From the NCBI GenBank assembly GCA_023053685.1, contig JALIGW010000002.1, positions 243,256,177 to 243,320,176 of the forward strand: a stretch of DNA of 64,000 nucleotides, given 5' to 3'. Below, piece after piece: positions 21,654 through 32,699 of the stretch; position 1 is the first letter of the stretch, and the number at the start of each line of letters is the position of its first letter. This stretch comes from Diadophis punctatus similis (taxonomy: Eukaryota; Chordata; Lepidosauria; Squamata; Dipsadidae). The notes under the pieces were generated by a model. It worked only from the letters and a program-made list of their open reading frames with translations. It ran no database searches and was not told the origin of the DNA. The translations under genes were made by a program, and so were the position numbers.

Positions 21654-22060
21654 GTGATCACATGACCCTGGGACACTGCAACAGTCATAAATATGAACTA
21701 GTTGTCCAGTGCCCGAATTTTGATCACATGACCACGGGGGATGCTACCTGTATAATTTACTGGTAAAATTTCCACACAGAATAATTTAGCTCTGAGAAAC
21801 AGGTTGGAAAGTAGAAACGGTTGCTCAGCCCTGAGTAAATAGAAAGCGGGAGAGAGACTTACAACAGCCCTGCCTTGTTATCCTTAAAAAAAGAGCAGCA
21901 AGGGTTTGGAACAGGCTTCCATAGTTCTGTTAATTTATCCTACAAGAATCCTGCAATTTGTTTCTTGACCTGGCCTACTCCGAAGGGCTGGTGTTCGGCT
22001 TAAAACAACTTCTGAAAATCCAGGCTTCTTGGGAGACTGCAGCACGCCACGAGCCCTTAC

Positions 22061-22190
22061 CTTCTGAGTCGCTGTCACCGTCCTGCTCCTGCTTGACCCC
22101 GACGGCACTGGCTCGTCTCTCTCCGGCCCCTGACGGAGGCCGCTCGGCCGTAGAGAACCCCACAGCCACCTCCTGCACCAAACCTGGTCC
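22061..22190 (-). CDS. ZNF-2, middle exon (KRAB-like remnant)
   Basis: The acceptor (TTATTTCAG at 22191) and donor (GACTCAGAAG|GTAAGG at 22060) are clear on minus. Phase runs 0 in and 1 out, as in KRAB A-box exons, and length is 130 nt against 127 for the two KRAB exons here. The peptide starts GPGLVQEVAVGFSTAERPP, like the opening of KRAB (V-x-x-E-V-A-V-x-F), but lacks the EEW and LL-x-P-x-Q core. It ends acidic with VKQEQDGDSDSE, where VKQE fits the SUMO consensus. I infer a decayed KRAB box now acting as a linker; chance similarity cannot be excluded. Confidence 0.75.
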
Positions 22191-22364
22191 CTGAAATAAC
22201 CCCAAAATTTATCTTTAGCAACAAGAAACGGAACGGAAAGTAGGTTGGGGAGACTTCGCAAAGCGAGGATGCCAGTTTCTTCCCCCACAAAAAGACACAT
22301 CACATCCGGAGATCATACATGTTCCCCAAAAAGAAAAGGGGGCTCTCACTCCTTAAAGCAGGAG

Positions 22365-22575
22365 TTGGTTTCATTTCAGCAGAGCATTACAGAGTACAGA
22401 GTGGGCAAGAGAGCAGAGTGGAGACTGGAGCCACACCCAGTCTTAAGCTTAAGTTCCAGTTTCGATTCTGTGCACAGACTCAGAAGTGGTTAGCTCCCAT
22501 TGGCTGATTCAGTTGCTATGCCTATTCATTGGCTAACCTTGCTAACATGGCTCTCCCAGTCATGAATATTCTAAC
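22365..22575. mobile_element. Partial LTR, family E
   Basis: It shares CTTAAGCTTAAGTTCCAGTT, CAGACTCAGAAGTGGTTAGC and the end TATTCTAACA with the LTR at 21299-21653. Confidence 0.6.
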
Positions 22576-22614
22576 AAAAAGAATTGTAGGTCTCGTAGGT
22601 TGCTTTCCCCTTTA

Positions 22615-23040
22615 CAGATAATCCTCGACTTAACAAACACAATTAAGCCCGAAACGTCTGTTGCTAAGCAAGGCAACTATTAAGTGAATTCTGGCCCATT
22701 TTACAAACTTTTTTGGCACAGTTGTTAAGTGAATTACTGCAATGCTTAGGTGAGTCACACAGTCTTTAAGTGAATCCAGTTTTCTCCGTTGAAATTGCTT
22801 GTCGGAACCCAGCTGGGAAGGTTATAAATGGTAATTATGTGTGACACCACCACCACCCCGGGACAGTGCAACTGTCATAAATCCATGCCAGTTGCTAAGC
22901 ACCCAAATTTGGACCACGTGACCATGGCGATGCCGCAATCATCGTTAAGTGTGGAAAATGGTCGTAAGTCACTTTTTTCACCGCCATTGCAACTTTGAAT
23001 GGTCACTAAACAAAATGGTTGTTAAGTTGCGGACTATCTC
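22615..23040. mobile_element. TA-MITE, family Q
   Basis: It starts CAGATAATCCTCGACTTAAC after TTTA. It ends near GTTAAGTTGCGGACTATCTC, a decayed form of the usual terminus. Confidence 0.7.
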
Positions 23041-23049
23041 TAATGGAGA

Positions 23050-23562
23050 AAAGGAATAAGCTTGAGGAAAAACCACTACCAAGGCAACAGTCCGATAAAA
23101 GAAACTAAAGTCCAGGCTAGAAGTGTAACCAGAGAAAGCGTCTCAGACAATACTCTCTCTAGTTCTGTCAACTCTGAAGCTGGCCTGACTGAGGCCATCT
23201 TTGAGGCTTCAGTGTTGCCACAGTGGAGATGAGGGAGGGGGGGAATAGAGATAGCTGGAGGTTTATAGCCAAAGCAAAATACTTTCCTCTGGGAACCAAG
23301 GACATTCCAACAAGTGGCTGAAGAAAGGAGGAGTGACGTTACCAAGCAACTGGACAGCACCCTGATTGGACCATTTGACTGTTTGTTTGGGAAAAGGGGA
23401 AAACTTTTACTTTTAATTAGGTGAAAACCGTGGGGAACTTTAGAGTCGGTTTTCACTAGTCTGTGCCAATATGATATATCCAATAAAACTGTTCTTTGAG
23501 GAATCTACCCGCCTCGGAGTTCTGTTTGCGGTGGGTGTATTACTTGGAATCCTGACACTCAA
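23050..23562 (+). mobile_element. Possible solo LTR
   Basis: The right part has an LTR-like order: AATAAA (about 23482), a short downstream stretch, then an end in GGAATCCTGACA. The left boundary and target duplication are not clear. The following 23563-23758 is unassigned. Confidence 0.4.
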
Positions 23563-23771
23563 AAAGTGAAAGGGACAGAGGAGAAGGCACACTCAAGACC
23601 TGCAAGATTCTATTACCAGATCTATAATAAAAGTCATATTGGCCTGCACGAATTTGGTTTCCTAGTCTGGTCTTCCTGGAACAGATAACTTCCCCCTCCC
23701 TCCATATTCTTGGACCCCTCCCCAGTCCTAGCATATTCCCATTACAAAGTTGGCTTTCTCTAAAGTCTCAC

Positions 23772-24494
23772 CTCCTGTGGCTGTCCTGAGGGAAAGCCTT
23801 CAGCCAGGGCAACCGCTTGGTCACAGGTGTGAGGCCCGGCGGCTTTGACCCACCTCTGGAGATCGGAGGGCAGGATGGCCAGGAACTGCTCCAGGATCAC
23901 CAGCTCCAGGATCTGCTCCTTGGTGTGTCTCTCCGGCTTCAGCCACCGGTGGCAGAGGTACCAGAGACGGCTGCAGGCCTCACGGGGACCCTCAGCGTCT
24001 CGGTAACAGAACTCTCTGAAAAGGTTTCGCTGGGTGTCAGCAGCCGCCGAGTCCTCTCTCAGGACGTCCTCGCCCACCTTCCAGTAGTCATCCATCTTGG
24101 CAGCGTTGGTCCGCTCGTTCTCTCTTTGAGTTTCTCTGCTGAGATCCACCAATCCTTTGTATCTCCAGTAGGTTTCAGCAGCTCCTTCTAAGGAAGCGAG
24201 GCAGGCCTTGGCATTCTCCCACGGTTCAGAAACCAGTTCCTCCTGCTTGGAGGACTGCATTGCCTTCAAAGCAGCCCGGGGATCCAAATATTTCAACCGC
24301 CGATCTCCTGCCTCGCTCTTGGCTGATCTGGAGCCCCCCATTTTTGCAAAACCTTCTGCATTCCCAGCTTGGAGGTCTTTCGTTGTTCTCCCTGCCTTCT
24401 CTTGGGCCACCCCAGCTTTGAGGCCTTCTTGCAATTCTCTTTCGGATTTTGCATCTGGATTTTTCCCCTTCTCCGTCATTATTTTATGTCTCAT
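23772..24494 (-). CDS. ZNF-2, SCAN-domain exon
   Basis: The exon begins after an acceptor (GTGTTTCTTCAG, 24514) and ends at CAGGAG|GTGAGA (donor at 23771), phase 0. The start is placed at ATG 24494 ([14 protein letters not shown]); ATG 24479 is an alternative, and both lie inside the exon. It encodes 241 residues. After a Lys/Glu-rich leader of about 150 residues there is a complete SCAN domain at about 155-237 ([20 protein letters not shown] ... [20 protein letters not shown] ... AVALAEGF). SCAN is an all-helical module for homo- and heterodimerisation of zinc-finger proteins. A 5' non-coding exon further right is expected, perhaps in the CpG-rich region at 26.6-27.2 kb. Confidence 0.9.
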
Positions 24495-24599
24495 GACCAG
24501 CTTCCTTGGCCTCCTGAAGAAACACAAGTTTGGAAGCGTGTTTTCAATTGGAAAGACCAGCCTAGGCAAATAAGCATGAAATAAACATGTATGTATCTC

Positions 24600-24815
24600 C
24601 AGATGGCACGGTGGCCTAGAGGTGGAGCTCTCGCCTCACAGTCAGGAGTCTGTGAGTTCGAACCTAGTAGCGGCAGATATTTCTCTCTCTTGGGCACGAA
24701 GAGAAAACATCTGCTGTGAACTCCGCATAGGCATCAGGAAGGGCATCCAGCCAGTAAACGCTCAGCTCCATTAAGTCGGCCCTGATGCAAGGGATTACAG
24801 GCTCGTTAGAAGAAA
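24600..24815 (+). mobile_element. Sauria-type SINE (tRNA head, BovB-like tail)
   Basis: The head GGCACGGTGGCCTAGAGGTG and B-box GAGTTCGAACC are tRNA-like. The 3' part (GGCATCAGGAAGGGCATCCA, CCCTGATGCAAGGGATTACA) matches the BovB-derived tail known in squamate SINEs. Confidence 0.8.
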
Positions 24816-25088
24816 AACATTAGAAGCCAAATCTCGAAGCCAAATTATCCACCTGTAATTTATCAACTCCAATCACAGCCAGGATGTCTGGACCTATATG
24901 GTGACATGGATTCAAAGCTGCTTCAGAAGAAAACCTGATAAGAAAAAGAGTTTCAGGGAACAATTATGCCAAGAGGAGCCTATCTTACCATTTTAATAAC
25001 GGTTTTCATCCTCACTCTCCTACTATGCCACTGGACTCCCGGAAGATTTAAAATCCTGCTTCCATAAGCAGAAATTGCTAGCTAATAT
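24816..25088. other. Unassigned intergenic sequence
   Basis: I see no gene or repeat that I can name. It lies in the 5' region of ZNF-2. Confidence 0.35.
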
Positions 25089-25090
25089 TA

Positions 25091-26096
25091 CAGGTGGTCC
25101 TCGGCTTATAGCAGTTCATTTAATGTCTGTTCAAAGTTACAACAGCAGTGGGGGGGGGAAGTGACATGACAATTTTTTTCACACTTACAAGCACTGCATG
25201 GTCACATACCGTATTTTTCTGAGTATAAGACGCACCTTTTTCCTCCCTAAAAGTGGCTGAAAATTTGAGTGCGTCTTATACTTCGAATGTAGCTTTTTTT
25301 TTCCAGCCCTAACTAGGTGCTAACAGATCTTCCCAGCTCATACCTTGCAGGCTTTTTCATTGTTACTCTCTCCAAAGAATGTTTTTCCAGCCCTAAGTCT
25401 TTGCAGAATTTTTTTCATTGCTCTACTTGCTGCGAATAAGTTTTTTTTTTAGCCCTAACCAGGTGCTAACGATCTTCCCAGCTCTTACTGGCTTGCAGGT
25501 TCTTTCATTGTTACTCTCTCAGAAGAATGTTTTTCCAGCCCTAAGTCTTTGCAGGGTTTTTTCATTGCTCTACTTGCTCTGAATAAATTTTTTTCTAGCC
25601 CTAACTAGGTGCTAATAATCTTCCCAGCTCTTACTGGCTTGCATGCTCTTTCATTGTTACTCTCTCAGAAGAAGGTTTTTTTAAGTCCTAACCAGGGGAT
25701 AAAATAATGTGCTGAAGCTAACCAGACTAAGGACGCTAGCCAGATGAATACCTGGTAGGCAGATTGTTTTCCCCTATTTTCCTCCCCAAAAACTAAGGTG
25801 CGTTTTATACTCCGGTGCGTCTTATACTCCGAAAAATACGGTGATCAAAATTCAGATGCTTGGCAGTTCATATTTATGACGGGTTGCTGTGCCCCAAGGT
25901 CACGTGATCCCCTTTTGTAACTTTATGACAAGCAAAGCCAATGGGGGAGCCAGATTCATTTAACAACCGGGGTATTAACGACTGAAATGATTCACTTAAC
26001 AACTGTAGCAAGAAAGGACGTAAAAGGGGGGAAAACTCACTTAACAAATGTCTCACTTAGCAACAGAAATTTTGGGCACGAGTTGAGGACTACCTG
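25091..26096. mobile_element. TA-MITE family Q split by a family-P MITE
   Basis: The outer element starts CAGGTGGTCCTCGGCTTATA and ends GAGTTGAGGACTACCTG, with TA on both sides. A family-P element (25209-25841) sits inside it. Confidence 0.75.
25209..25841. mobile_element. Family-P MITE with internal tandem repeats
   Basis: The ends CCGTATTTTTCTGAGTATAA and TTATACTCCGAAAAATACGG are inverted. The interior holds about three tandem units of roughly 150 bp (each with TCTTCCCAGCTCTTACTGGC and TTTTTCCAGCCCTAAGTCTT). Confidence 0.75.
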
Positions 26097-26145
26097 TATT
26101 AGTTTATATTATCTTTTAAAGTTAGATATATATAACATATATATA

Positions 26146-26350
26146 CATAGAATAGAGTAGAATAGAATAGAATAGAATAGAATAGAATAGATTGGAAGGG
26201 ACCTTGGAGGTCTTCTAGTCCAACCCCCTGCTTAGGCAGGAAACTCTACACCACTTCAGACAAATAGTTATCCAACATCTTCCTAAAAATTTCCAGTGTT
26301 GGAGCATTCACAACTTCTGGAGGCAGGCTGTTCCACGGATTAATTGTGAG
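26146..26350 (-). mobile_element. CR1 3' fragment with (ATAGA)n tail
   Basis: The array of AGAAT/ATAGA units at 26149-26190 is followed by the reversed CR1 3' UTR (GGACCTTGGAGGTCTTCTAG) and the NQWNSLP-coding end. Confidence 0.85.
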
Positions 26351-26619
26351 GCGGTATATAAATCTCACAAAATAAATAAATAAAATAAATAAGAGAGCCT
26401 GGGTGCCTATTATTGGTTAGGGCACCAGGTTAGGGATACGTTTGGGAGCCGTTTCCTAAAAACAAACGAATCTTGAAAGTTTTAATTTTGGATCCGTGCA
26501 GAAGGCGAGGAGGAGCTTTTACCAACAGCCTCACCTGCGTACTTAGTATTTAAGGTTTCTCCCTGCAGCGGCAAAAATACAGGAAACGGATTAGAAAGGG
26601 GACTGTAGAGGTCAACTAG

Positions 26620-27190
26620 TCCAAACCCCCGTGTGACACCCGCCAGGCAGCCATATATCCAGAGCAGGGCAGCTGACCGCGCCTGGCAGGGTCGCCGCCT
26701 AACCTTTTGCTAAACCGCCTCCAGCGAAGAACACCGCCTTGTGTGCAACGCGTGTGGGGTGTGGGGGTCTTTGAAGGTGTGCGTGAGGAAGATGTGCAAC
26801 AGGGCCGAGAAGGGCTTCCCCTCTCCCTTCCACGCTTGCAAGGTCTCGCGCTTTCCCCACCACCACCCCGGGGTTTTTGCAAAGGCGCGCGCCGCTCGTC
26901 CCGTGCCCGTTGCTGCAAAGGGCATTTCTCCTTCACCCACCCACCCAGCCACCGCTGTCGTTTACCCGGACTTTCCGGCGTCACGGCTCGAGAGGGAGGT
27001 TTTTCCCCCCCTCGGCTTCTGGGTGCCCAACTGCACGCTTCCCCTCAACGGGAGAGGAAGAGGAAACGCCGCCCTTTTCCCCTCACCAAAGTGACAAGCG
27101 TGCACCTTCTTCCAATGGCTTCTCTCCTCCCTTCTGGGAAGCGGATCTCGGTCAGTTTAACTCTTCAGCCTCAGGACCTCTGCCGGCGGG
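26620..27190 (-). promoter_or_regulatory. Candidate CpG-island promoter of ZNF-2
   Basis: The stretch is rich in CpG and GC, unlike its surroundings, and lies about 2.1 kb upstream of the SCAN exon on the minus strand. A possible minus-strand donor (TACGCAG|GTGAGG) is at about 26537. Long open frames here are a by-product of base composition. The assignment is positional. Confidence 0.4.
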
Positions 27191-27238
27191 GGGGGGGGGG
27201 GGGGAGTGGCTGGCAGAAATCCGACCGGGGAGGAGATT

Positions 27239-27274
27239 ACACACACACACACATACACACACACACACACACAC
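27239..27274 (+). repeat. (CA)n microsatellite
   Basis: A run of CA units with one AT change is directly visible, preceded by a G-run at about 27187-27204. Confidence 0.95.
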
Positions 27275-27464
27275 CCCACATTTCTGTACTCCAAGCTGCA
27301 GAACCAACCAGCCTTGCAACACAGGTGGGTGGAAGAGCAGAGGCCTGGCGAGTCGCCCTCTGCTATTGCTTTCCAATTTCGGTGCTGGGGAAGACTCTGG
27401 GGAGTCCCTGGGACTGCAAGGAGATGCAGTCAGACCACCCTAAAGGAAATCAACCCTGACTGTT

Positions 27465-28012
27465 TTGTTTTGTTTGTTTTCTTCCGTTTGTCGAACAGGT
27501 ACGAGATAACAGGTATAAGTATAAACATGGACAGGAAATGAGTACAAATAAATGGGGGCAGTAGGACAGGGACGGTAGGCACACGCTGGGGCGCTTATGC
27601 ACGCCCCCTTACAGACCTCTTGGGAATGGGGTGAGGTCCACGGTAGACAGTTTAAGGTTGAAGCTAGGGGGGGGGGGGTTGAGGCTGTAACAACGGAGTC
27701 AGGTAGAGCATTCCAGGCGTTGACCACTCTGTTGCTGAAGTCGTATGTTCTGCAATCGAGTTTGGAGCGGTTTACCTTGAGTTTGCATCTATTGTTTGCC
27801 CGTGTATTGTTGCAGTTGAAGCTGAAGTAGTCGCTGACAGGTAGGACGTTGTAGCAGACAATTTTGTGTACTAAGCTTAGGTCGGACCGTAGGCGGCGTA
27901 GTTCTAGGTTGTCCAGGCCCAAAATTTCAAGCCTTGTGGCATAAGGTATTCTATTGCGAGCAGAGGAATGGAGTGCTCTTCTCGTGAAATACCTCTGGAC
28001 TAGCTCAATTGT
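27465..28012 (-). mobile_element. LINE family B, 3' fragment (minus)
   Basis: The minus strand encodes LVHKIVCYNVLPVSDYFSFN and FSNRVVNAWNALPDSVV, then loses frame in a G-rich stretch. It is 5'-truncated and dead. Confidence 0.8.
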
Positions 28013-28084
28013 ATTAATTAATTAATGATATTAATTATTTAAATTATAAATAATTATAATATTAATTTATTATTATTAATTAAT

Positions 28085-28440
28085 TGATAATATTAATGGT
28101 ATTAAAATAGTGCTTTTTTCAATCCCAAAGGTTTGAAATTTTGAAATCCCAAAGGTGCTTTTTTCAAGAGGCAACTGGACTTTCTGGTTTTTCTTTGAAG
28201 ACATTTTGCTTCTCATCCAAGAAGCTTCTTCAGCTATGACTGAAAAAGAATGCAAATGTCCAGCTGTCTGCAAGGAGTATAAATCCTTCCGGTCCCCACC
28301 ATCCAGTCAGAGCTGAAGAAGCTTCTTGGATGAGAAGCGAAAGTTCTTTTTAAAAAAACCAGAAAGTCCAGTTGCCTCTTGAAAAAAAACACCTTTGGGA
28401 CAACCATGACCTGGGTGTCTGAGAATCTCCATAGATACTT
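28085..28440. repeat. Family-X repeat, inverted pair
   Basis: Two arms (CTTTGAAGACATTTTGCTTC... and its reverse near 28315-28400) flank a central GGTCCCCACCATCCAGTCAG. The CR1 3' piece CTTGTCTGAAATG lies right after it at 28439-28450. Confidence 0.6.
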
Positions 28441-29089
28441 GTCTGAAATGGTATATAGCCGTGATGGCAAACCTATGGCACGCCTGCCAGAGGTGGCACG
28501 CAAAGCCCTCTCTGTGGGCCCGCGTTGTCTCGCCAAGTCGCTTTATGGCCGACAGCAAAATTCCCATTTACAAAAAAAGGACTGAACTGTTTGTTACCTT
28601 TTTGCCCAGTTCGGTGAACCGGCTGATCGCATCACTGGTTGGCCCCACCCTGCCTCGCCTGCCTTTGCCGCTTGCCAGAGACACGCTCAACTGCTCCCGG
28701 ACCTTGCCAGCTTGACTGCCATCGTCGATAGCCTGGGACCACGTGGCCCAGGCCCAGCTGTTCCTGGATCTTGCCCGCTGCTCCCGGATCTTGCCTGCTT
28801 GCCTGCCATCGCCGATCGTACCCAGCTGCTGTGAGTATATAGGGACTGTGTGATACCCCCACTCTTGCTTGCTTGCCATCGTCGCTCGCTCGGACCAAGC
28901 TCGGGCTGGCGGAGGCGCGTGGAAACTCTGGAGCCCTTCAAGGCCTTTGGGACAATCTGTCCAAGACTCTGCTCCCTGGGGAAGACTGTGTGTGAGGCCC
29001 AAAAGGCAAACGAGCCTCACCATCCCCCCCAATGTCGCCAACTCACATCCCCGGCCTGTGCGTTTTTGCAAGGGTAGCCCCACGCGCTC

Positions 29090-29695
29090 TACATGGGGCT
29101 ACCCTTGAAGAGTATTCGGAGACTGCAACTGGTGCAAAATGCTGCTGCGCGTGCTGTGGTGGGTGTTTCAAGATTCACCCACGTAACACCTATACTCCGC
29201 CAGTTGCATTGGCTGCCCATTGGTCTCCGGGTACAATTCAAGGTGTTGATCACCATCTTTAAAGCCCTACGTGGCTTAGGACCAGGTTACCTCCAGGACT
29301 GCATTCTACCTCATACTTCCCTTCGAAATATCAGAGTGGGTCTCCTCCAGGTCCCGTCAACCAAACAATGTCGGCTGGCGGGGCCTAGGGAGAGGGCCTT
29401 CTTTGTGGGGGCCCCTGCTCTCTGGAACCAACTCCCCCCAGAGATACGAATTGTCCCCACCTTGCTAGCCTTCCAAAAAGCCGTGAAGACATGGCTCTTC
29501 CTGCAGGCGGGGTTCTGAGACAACTTCATCTTGGTCTCCCCCATGTATGTAAGATTTTGTACGCTTTTTAAAATGTATTTTAAATTGTTTTTATGATATT
29601 GTTTAGTGGTTCTTCAAATGTTGTACGCCGCCCTGAGTCCCCAGGGAGTAGGGCGGCATATAAGAATCCTAAATAAAATAAATAAATAAATAAAG
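29090..29695 (+). mobile_element. L2-like LINE 3' fragment
   Basis: The open frame 29093-29518 reads LQLVQNAAARAVVGVSRFTH, LHWLPIGLRVQFKVL and WNQLPPEIRIVPTLLAF, then a stop. The 3' UTR ends in (AAATA)n. The copy is 5'-truncated; its coding end is unbroken. Confidence 0.85.
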
Positions 29696-29946
29696 GCTTC
29701 CCCACTGCGCCCTGCTCCGGCTGCTTCCCTGTACGATGCTCCTGCGCCGAAAAACCTTCCCTTACCCTCCTCCTCCTTGCACATGCCACTGGCCCTGCCT
29801 TGTTGCTTACACCTCCACTTCATCTTATTTATGCAAATTCCCCAAGTCGTAAGTCCAACTTCTTGACGAAGGGGATGAATCAAAGGTAGGAAATGCACTC
29901 AGATGCCTTTTTCAGAGCAAGCCAAAAGCTAGTGGTCAGTGGAACA

Positions 29947-30285
29947 TGTCACGATGTGAATATTGTCAGTTGTGAGTCTATGCAGGGTGATGCATCCCTA
30001 TTCTAAATATTATGGTACTTCCCAATACAAGCAGAACACGTGATATGATGTTCTGCGCATGTCTACATTCCTATCCACCATTAATCACTTCTGTTATGCC
30101 TTCCGACCTGAAAGGTCGTGTTACTTAGCAAAGATGTAGTTTATTCAGGATTTATTGTTTTATATTGTTTTGTACTGAAATAAATATTTTCTATTAGACA
30201 TTTTAACCTCGGTTTTATTTCTAAGTATTTGAATTCCAAGTAAAAGATCCAATGTCGCCTCTACGGGGATATTCTTCCCTTAACA
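29947..30285 (+). mobile_element. Solo LTR, family B (339 bp)
   Basis: It begins TGTCACGATGTGAATATTG and ends CCCTTAACA. An exact 5-bp duplication GAACA flanks it. An AATAAA lies at about 30179. The same LTR in minus orientation is at 51403-51752. Confidence 0.8.
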
Positions 30286-30499
30286 GAACATTACCCCCTT
30301 GGGCTGGTGGTCAGCAAATTCAAAAGGAACCTCAGCTGAGAATCACTGCCATAGTTTGTTGACTCAGGGAATATCCATTTCTTTGGTGTTTACTAATAGT
30401 GTTAGCTATTTTTAGTACAGGGATAGATTTGTATTGGATGCTTCATTTTTTTTAAAATGTTGTGCTTTTTTGTAGACTCCAAGTCTTGAACACCCAAAA

Positions 30500-32428
30500 A
30501 TGAGTGCAGCAAAAAAAGCAAGAACAGATAGCGGAAGATCATTCCAAGAGGCCTGGACAGAGACATTTGGAGTGATCGAACACAGTGGGAAAGCGTTATG
30601 TACTCTGTGTAATGAGAGTGTTGTGTGCCGCACATCAAGTGTCAGACGGCACTTTGACACCAAACACAAAAGTGTTGCCGAACTTGGTGCGGCTGAAAGA
30701 AAAGAATTTATTGAAAGGAAACTGAGGAAATACCATTCCCAGTCTCATAATTTTTCCAACTATCTTTCCAGAACAAATCATCTGACAGCTGCCAGTTTTC
30801 AAATCTCACTGTGCATAGCAAAACATGGCAAAACCCTCTCTGATGGGGATATTATCAAAACGGCCATGTTGTCTAAGTGCAATTCCCTTTTTCATGATTT
30901 CCCAAACAGGGATAAAATTATGAAACGCATCTCTGAGGTGCCACTTAGCAGGAACACTGTTAAAGATCGCGTCCAGCGCATGGCAAGCGACGTTAGTCAG
31001 CAGCTCACCACTGACTTACAAAAGGCAGCCTGTTACTCCATGTGCTTGGATGAAAGCAGAGATATAAATAATCATGCAAGGCTAGCAGTAATTTTGCGTT
31101 ATGCTGCGGGTGACATCATGAGAGAAGAGCTGGTGAAACTGGTGTCTTTGCCTGAAAGAACACAAGGGATAGATATCTACAACGCTGTGATGGAGGCTTT
31201 TTCGTCGCACGACATAAGACCACAAAAAGTGGTTTCGATTACGAGTGACGGGTCACCTTCTATGGTGGGGGCAACATCTGGTTTCATACAGTTCTTTGTT
31301 AAAGAAATCGAGCATAAAGTCATTCAGTTCCATTGTATTATACATCAAGAAGCTCTTTGTGCGAGGGAAAGCGGCAAAAAATTTGACGATGTCCTCAAAG
31401 ATGTCACAAAAATGGTGAATTACATCGTGACTCATGCTCTGAATTTTCCACAGTTTAAAGCACTTCTTGAGGAGGTTCAGGCACAGTATAATTGTTTACT
31501 TATGTACAGTAATGTCCGGTGGCTGAGCAGAGGACGAGTCCTGGAGAGATTTGTAGCCTGCTTGGATGAAATTAGGCTGTTTATGTATGAAAAAGGGCAG
31601 GAATATCCACAGCTCACTGATATGGCCTGGCTTACCAACCTCATGTTTTTTACAGATTTTACAGTACACTTCAGTGTACTGAACAAACAATTACAAGGTG
31701 TAGGGAAAACAGCGGAAAGGATGTTCTGTGATATCAAAACATTTGAGAGAAAACTGCAGGTTTTTGAAAGAGACCTTGAAAGCGGGCAGCTGAAATATTT
31801 TCCAAATCTAAAAATGCATTTTGAAAATTCTACAACATTTGCAGACAATCCTACAAGCCGTCAGGAAATCTACAAGGAATTTTCTAGCATTGTAGCAGTT
31901 GCAAAGGTGAATTTGAGTAACAGGTTTTTACAGTTCCGTCAGCTGGAGACAACCCTGTATTTTCTTACTTCTCCAGACAAAGCCAAATTGGAAGAACTTG
32001 ATCTTTCCTGCTTACACTGGTTAGATTTAGAAAATCTGGAAATGGAGCTATTGGAATTTCAAGAAAACTCCATGTGGAAAAATAAATTCTGTGACTTGCG
32101 TGAAACACTTGAGAAGATAGAAAGGATGACAAAGGACAGCGCGGTTGGTTCTGACTCAGTTACTTCTGAAAATGAAATCCTTAAAGCGTGGAATTCTCTG
32201 CCAAATCATTTTAAGTCAATGAAAGCACTTGGGATAGCTTTCCTTACTTTATTTGGATCATCTTATGCTTGTGAGCAGCTGTTTTCAGCTTTGAATTATA
32301 TCAAATCTGACATCAAAAACAGAATTACAGATGACCTGAGTGCTGCGTGTGTTGCTCTCAAACTTACAAAATATGAGCCAAGGTTAGAAAAATTATCAGC
32401 CGGCATACAACAGCAAAAGTCACATTAA
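30500..32428 (+). CDS. hAT-family transposase, intact 642 aa
   Basis: This would catalyse cut-and-paste movement of the surrounding element. An N-terminal BED-like zinc finger holds C34, C37, H51 and H56 (CTLCNES..., RRHFDTKH). RNase-H-like landmarks follow: D184 in MCLDESRDIN, D250 in SITSDGSPSMVG, and the C-x2-H motif at C279/H282 in FHCIIHQ. The C-terminal hAT dimerisation region is complete (about 585-630, SSYACEQLFSALNYIKSDIK), with E592 as the likely third catalytic acid. There is no stop or frameshift in 1929 bp. ATG at 30500 follows AAAA and precedes the BED region by about 30 residues. AATAAA lies at about 32463. Similar proteins in vertebrates are domesticated (ZBED and GTF2IRD2 types), but here the matching ends and target duplication favour a real transposon. 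Activity is untested. Confidence 0.9.
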   Translation: MSAAKKARTDSGRSFQEAWTETFGVIEHSGKALCTLCNESVVCRTSSVRRHFDTKHKSVAELGAAERKEFIERKLRKYHSQSHNFSNYLSRTNHLTAASFQISLCIAKHGKTLSDGDIIKTAMLSKCNSLFHDFPNRDKIMKRISEVPLSRNTVKDRVQRMASDVSQQLTTDLQKAACYSMCLDESRDINNHARLAVILRYAAGDIMREELVKLVSLPERTQGIDIYNAVMEAFSSHDIRPQKVVSITSDGSPSMVGATSGFIQFFVKEIEHKVIQFHCIIHQEALCARESGKKFDDVLKDVTKMVNYIVTHALNFPQFKALLEEVQAQYNCLLMYSNVRWLSRGRVLERFVACLDEIRLFMYEKGQEYPQLTDMAWLTNLMFFTDFTVHFSVLNKQLQGVGKTAERMFCDIKTFERKLQVFERDLESGQLKYFPNLKMHFENSTTFADNPTSRQEIYKEFSSIVAVAKVNLSNRFLQFRQLETTLYFLTSPDKAKLEELDLSCLHWLDLENLEMELLEFQENSMWKNKFCDLRETLEKIERMTKDSAVGSDSVTSENEILKAWNSLPNHFKSMKALGIAFLTLFGSSYACEQLFSALNYIKSDIKNRITDDLSAACVALKLTKYEPRLEKLSAGIQQQKSH

Positions 32429-32699
32429 TCAAAAGCATGCCAAATGCAAACTTTTACCTTTCAATAAAAAGTTGTTTGTATCATTGAAAGCTCTGTTATT
32501 GTGGTTGGTTTTTTTTTTCCAGAGAAAAGACATTAATCACGTATGAGTAGTTTTTTCTAAACTAAAACCTCATTATTCAGATTAAATTGCTGTGTTGGCA
32601 CTTTGTGATAAATGTGGGTTTTGGGTTGCAGTTTGGGCAACTTGGTCTTTAAAAGCACTGGCAACTACAAATCTCAACAAACAAATGCTCTGTCTTACA

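Larger units (their letters stand above)
20884..21762. mobile_element. TA-MITE family Q with a SINE and an LTR inserted
   Basis: MITE sequence appears at 20884-21014, 21232-21298 and 21654-21762. It is interrupted by a family-T SINE (about 21016-21231) and a solo LTR (21299-21653). The host frame resumes exactly at GTGATCACATGACC. Confidence 0.75.

Noticed and set aside
24603..24665. tRNA gene suggested by A- and B-box-like words
   Set aside because: The head continues into a BovB-type SINE tail, so it is a SINE. The same reasoning rejects tRNA calls at 16972, 41722, 52634 and 59194.
26707..27459. 250-codon plus-strand frame and its minus-strand partners
   Set aside because: They lie in a CpG-rich region with few stops by chance and end in a (CA)n repeat. 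There is no recognisable protein.
28318..28345. Hammerhead-ribozyme-like words (GGATGAGAAGCGAAA) in family-X repeats
   Set aside because: G5-A6-N7-G8-A9 and GAAA fit, but the conserved C3-U4 pair does not, and stems I and III are not convincing. A covariation search over all copies would be needed.
28568..29083. 171-codon minus-strand frame inside the hAT left region
   Set aside because: It is low-complexity and repetitive (AGKIREQ-type units) and is opposite to the transposase gene. There is no domain.
30500..32428. Domesticated hAT gene (ZBED or GTF2IRD2 type) in place of a transposon
   Set aside because: The frame has no introns and is enclosed by matching inverted ends with an exact 8-bp duplication, which favours a mobile element. 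Synteny in other reptiles could still change this.
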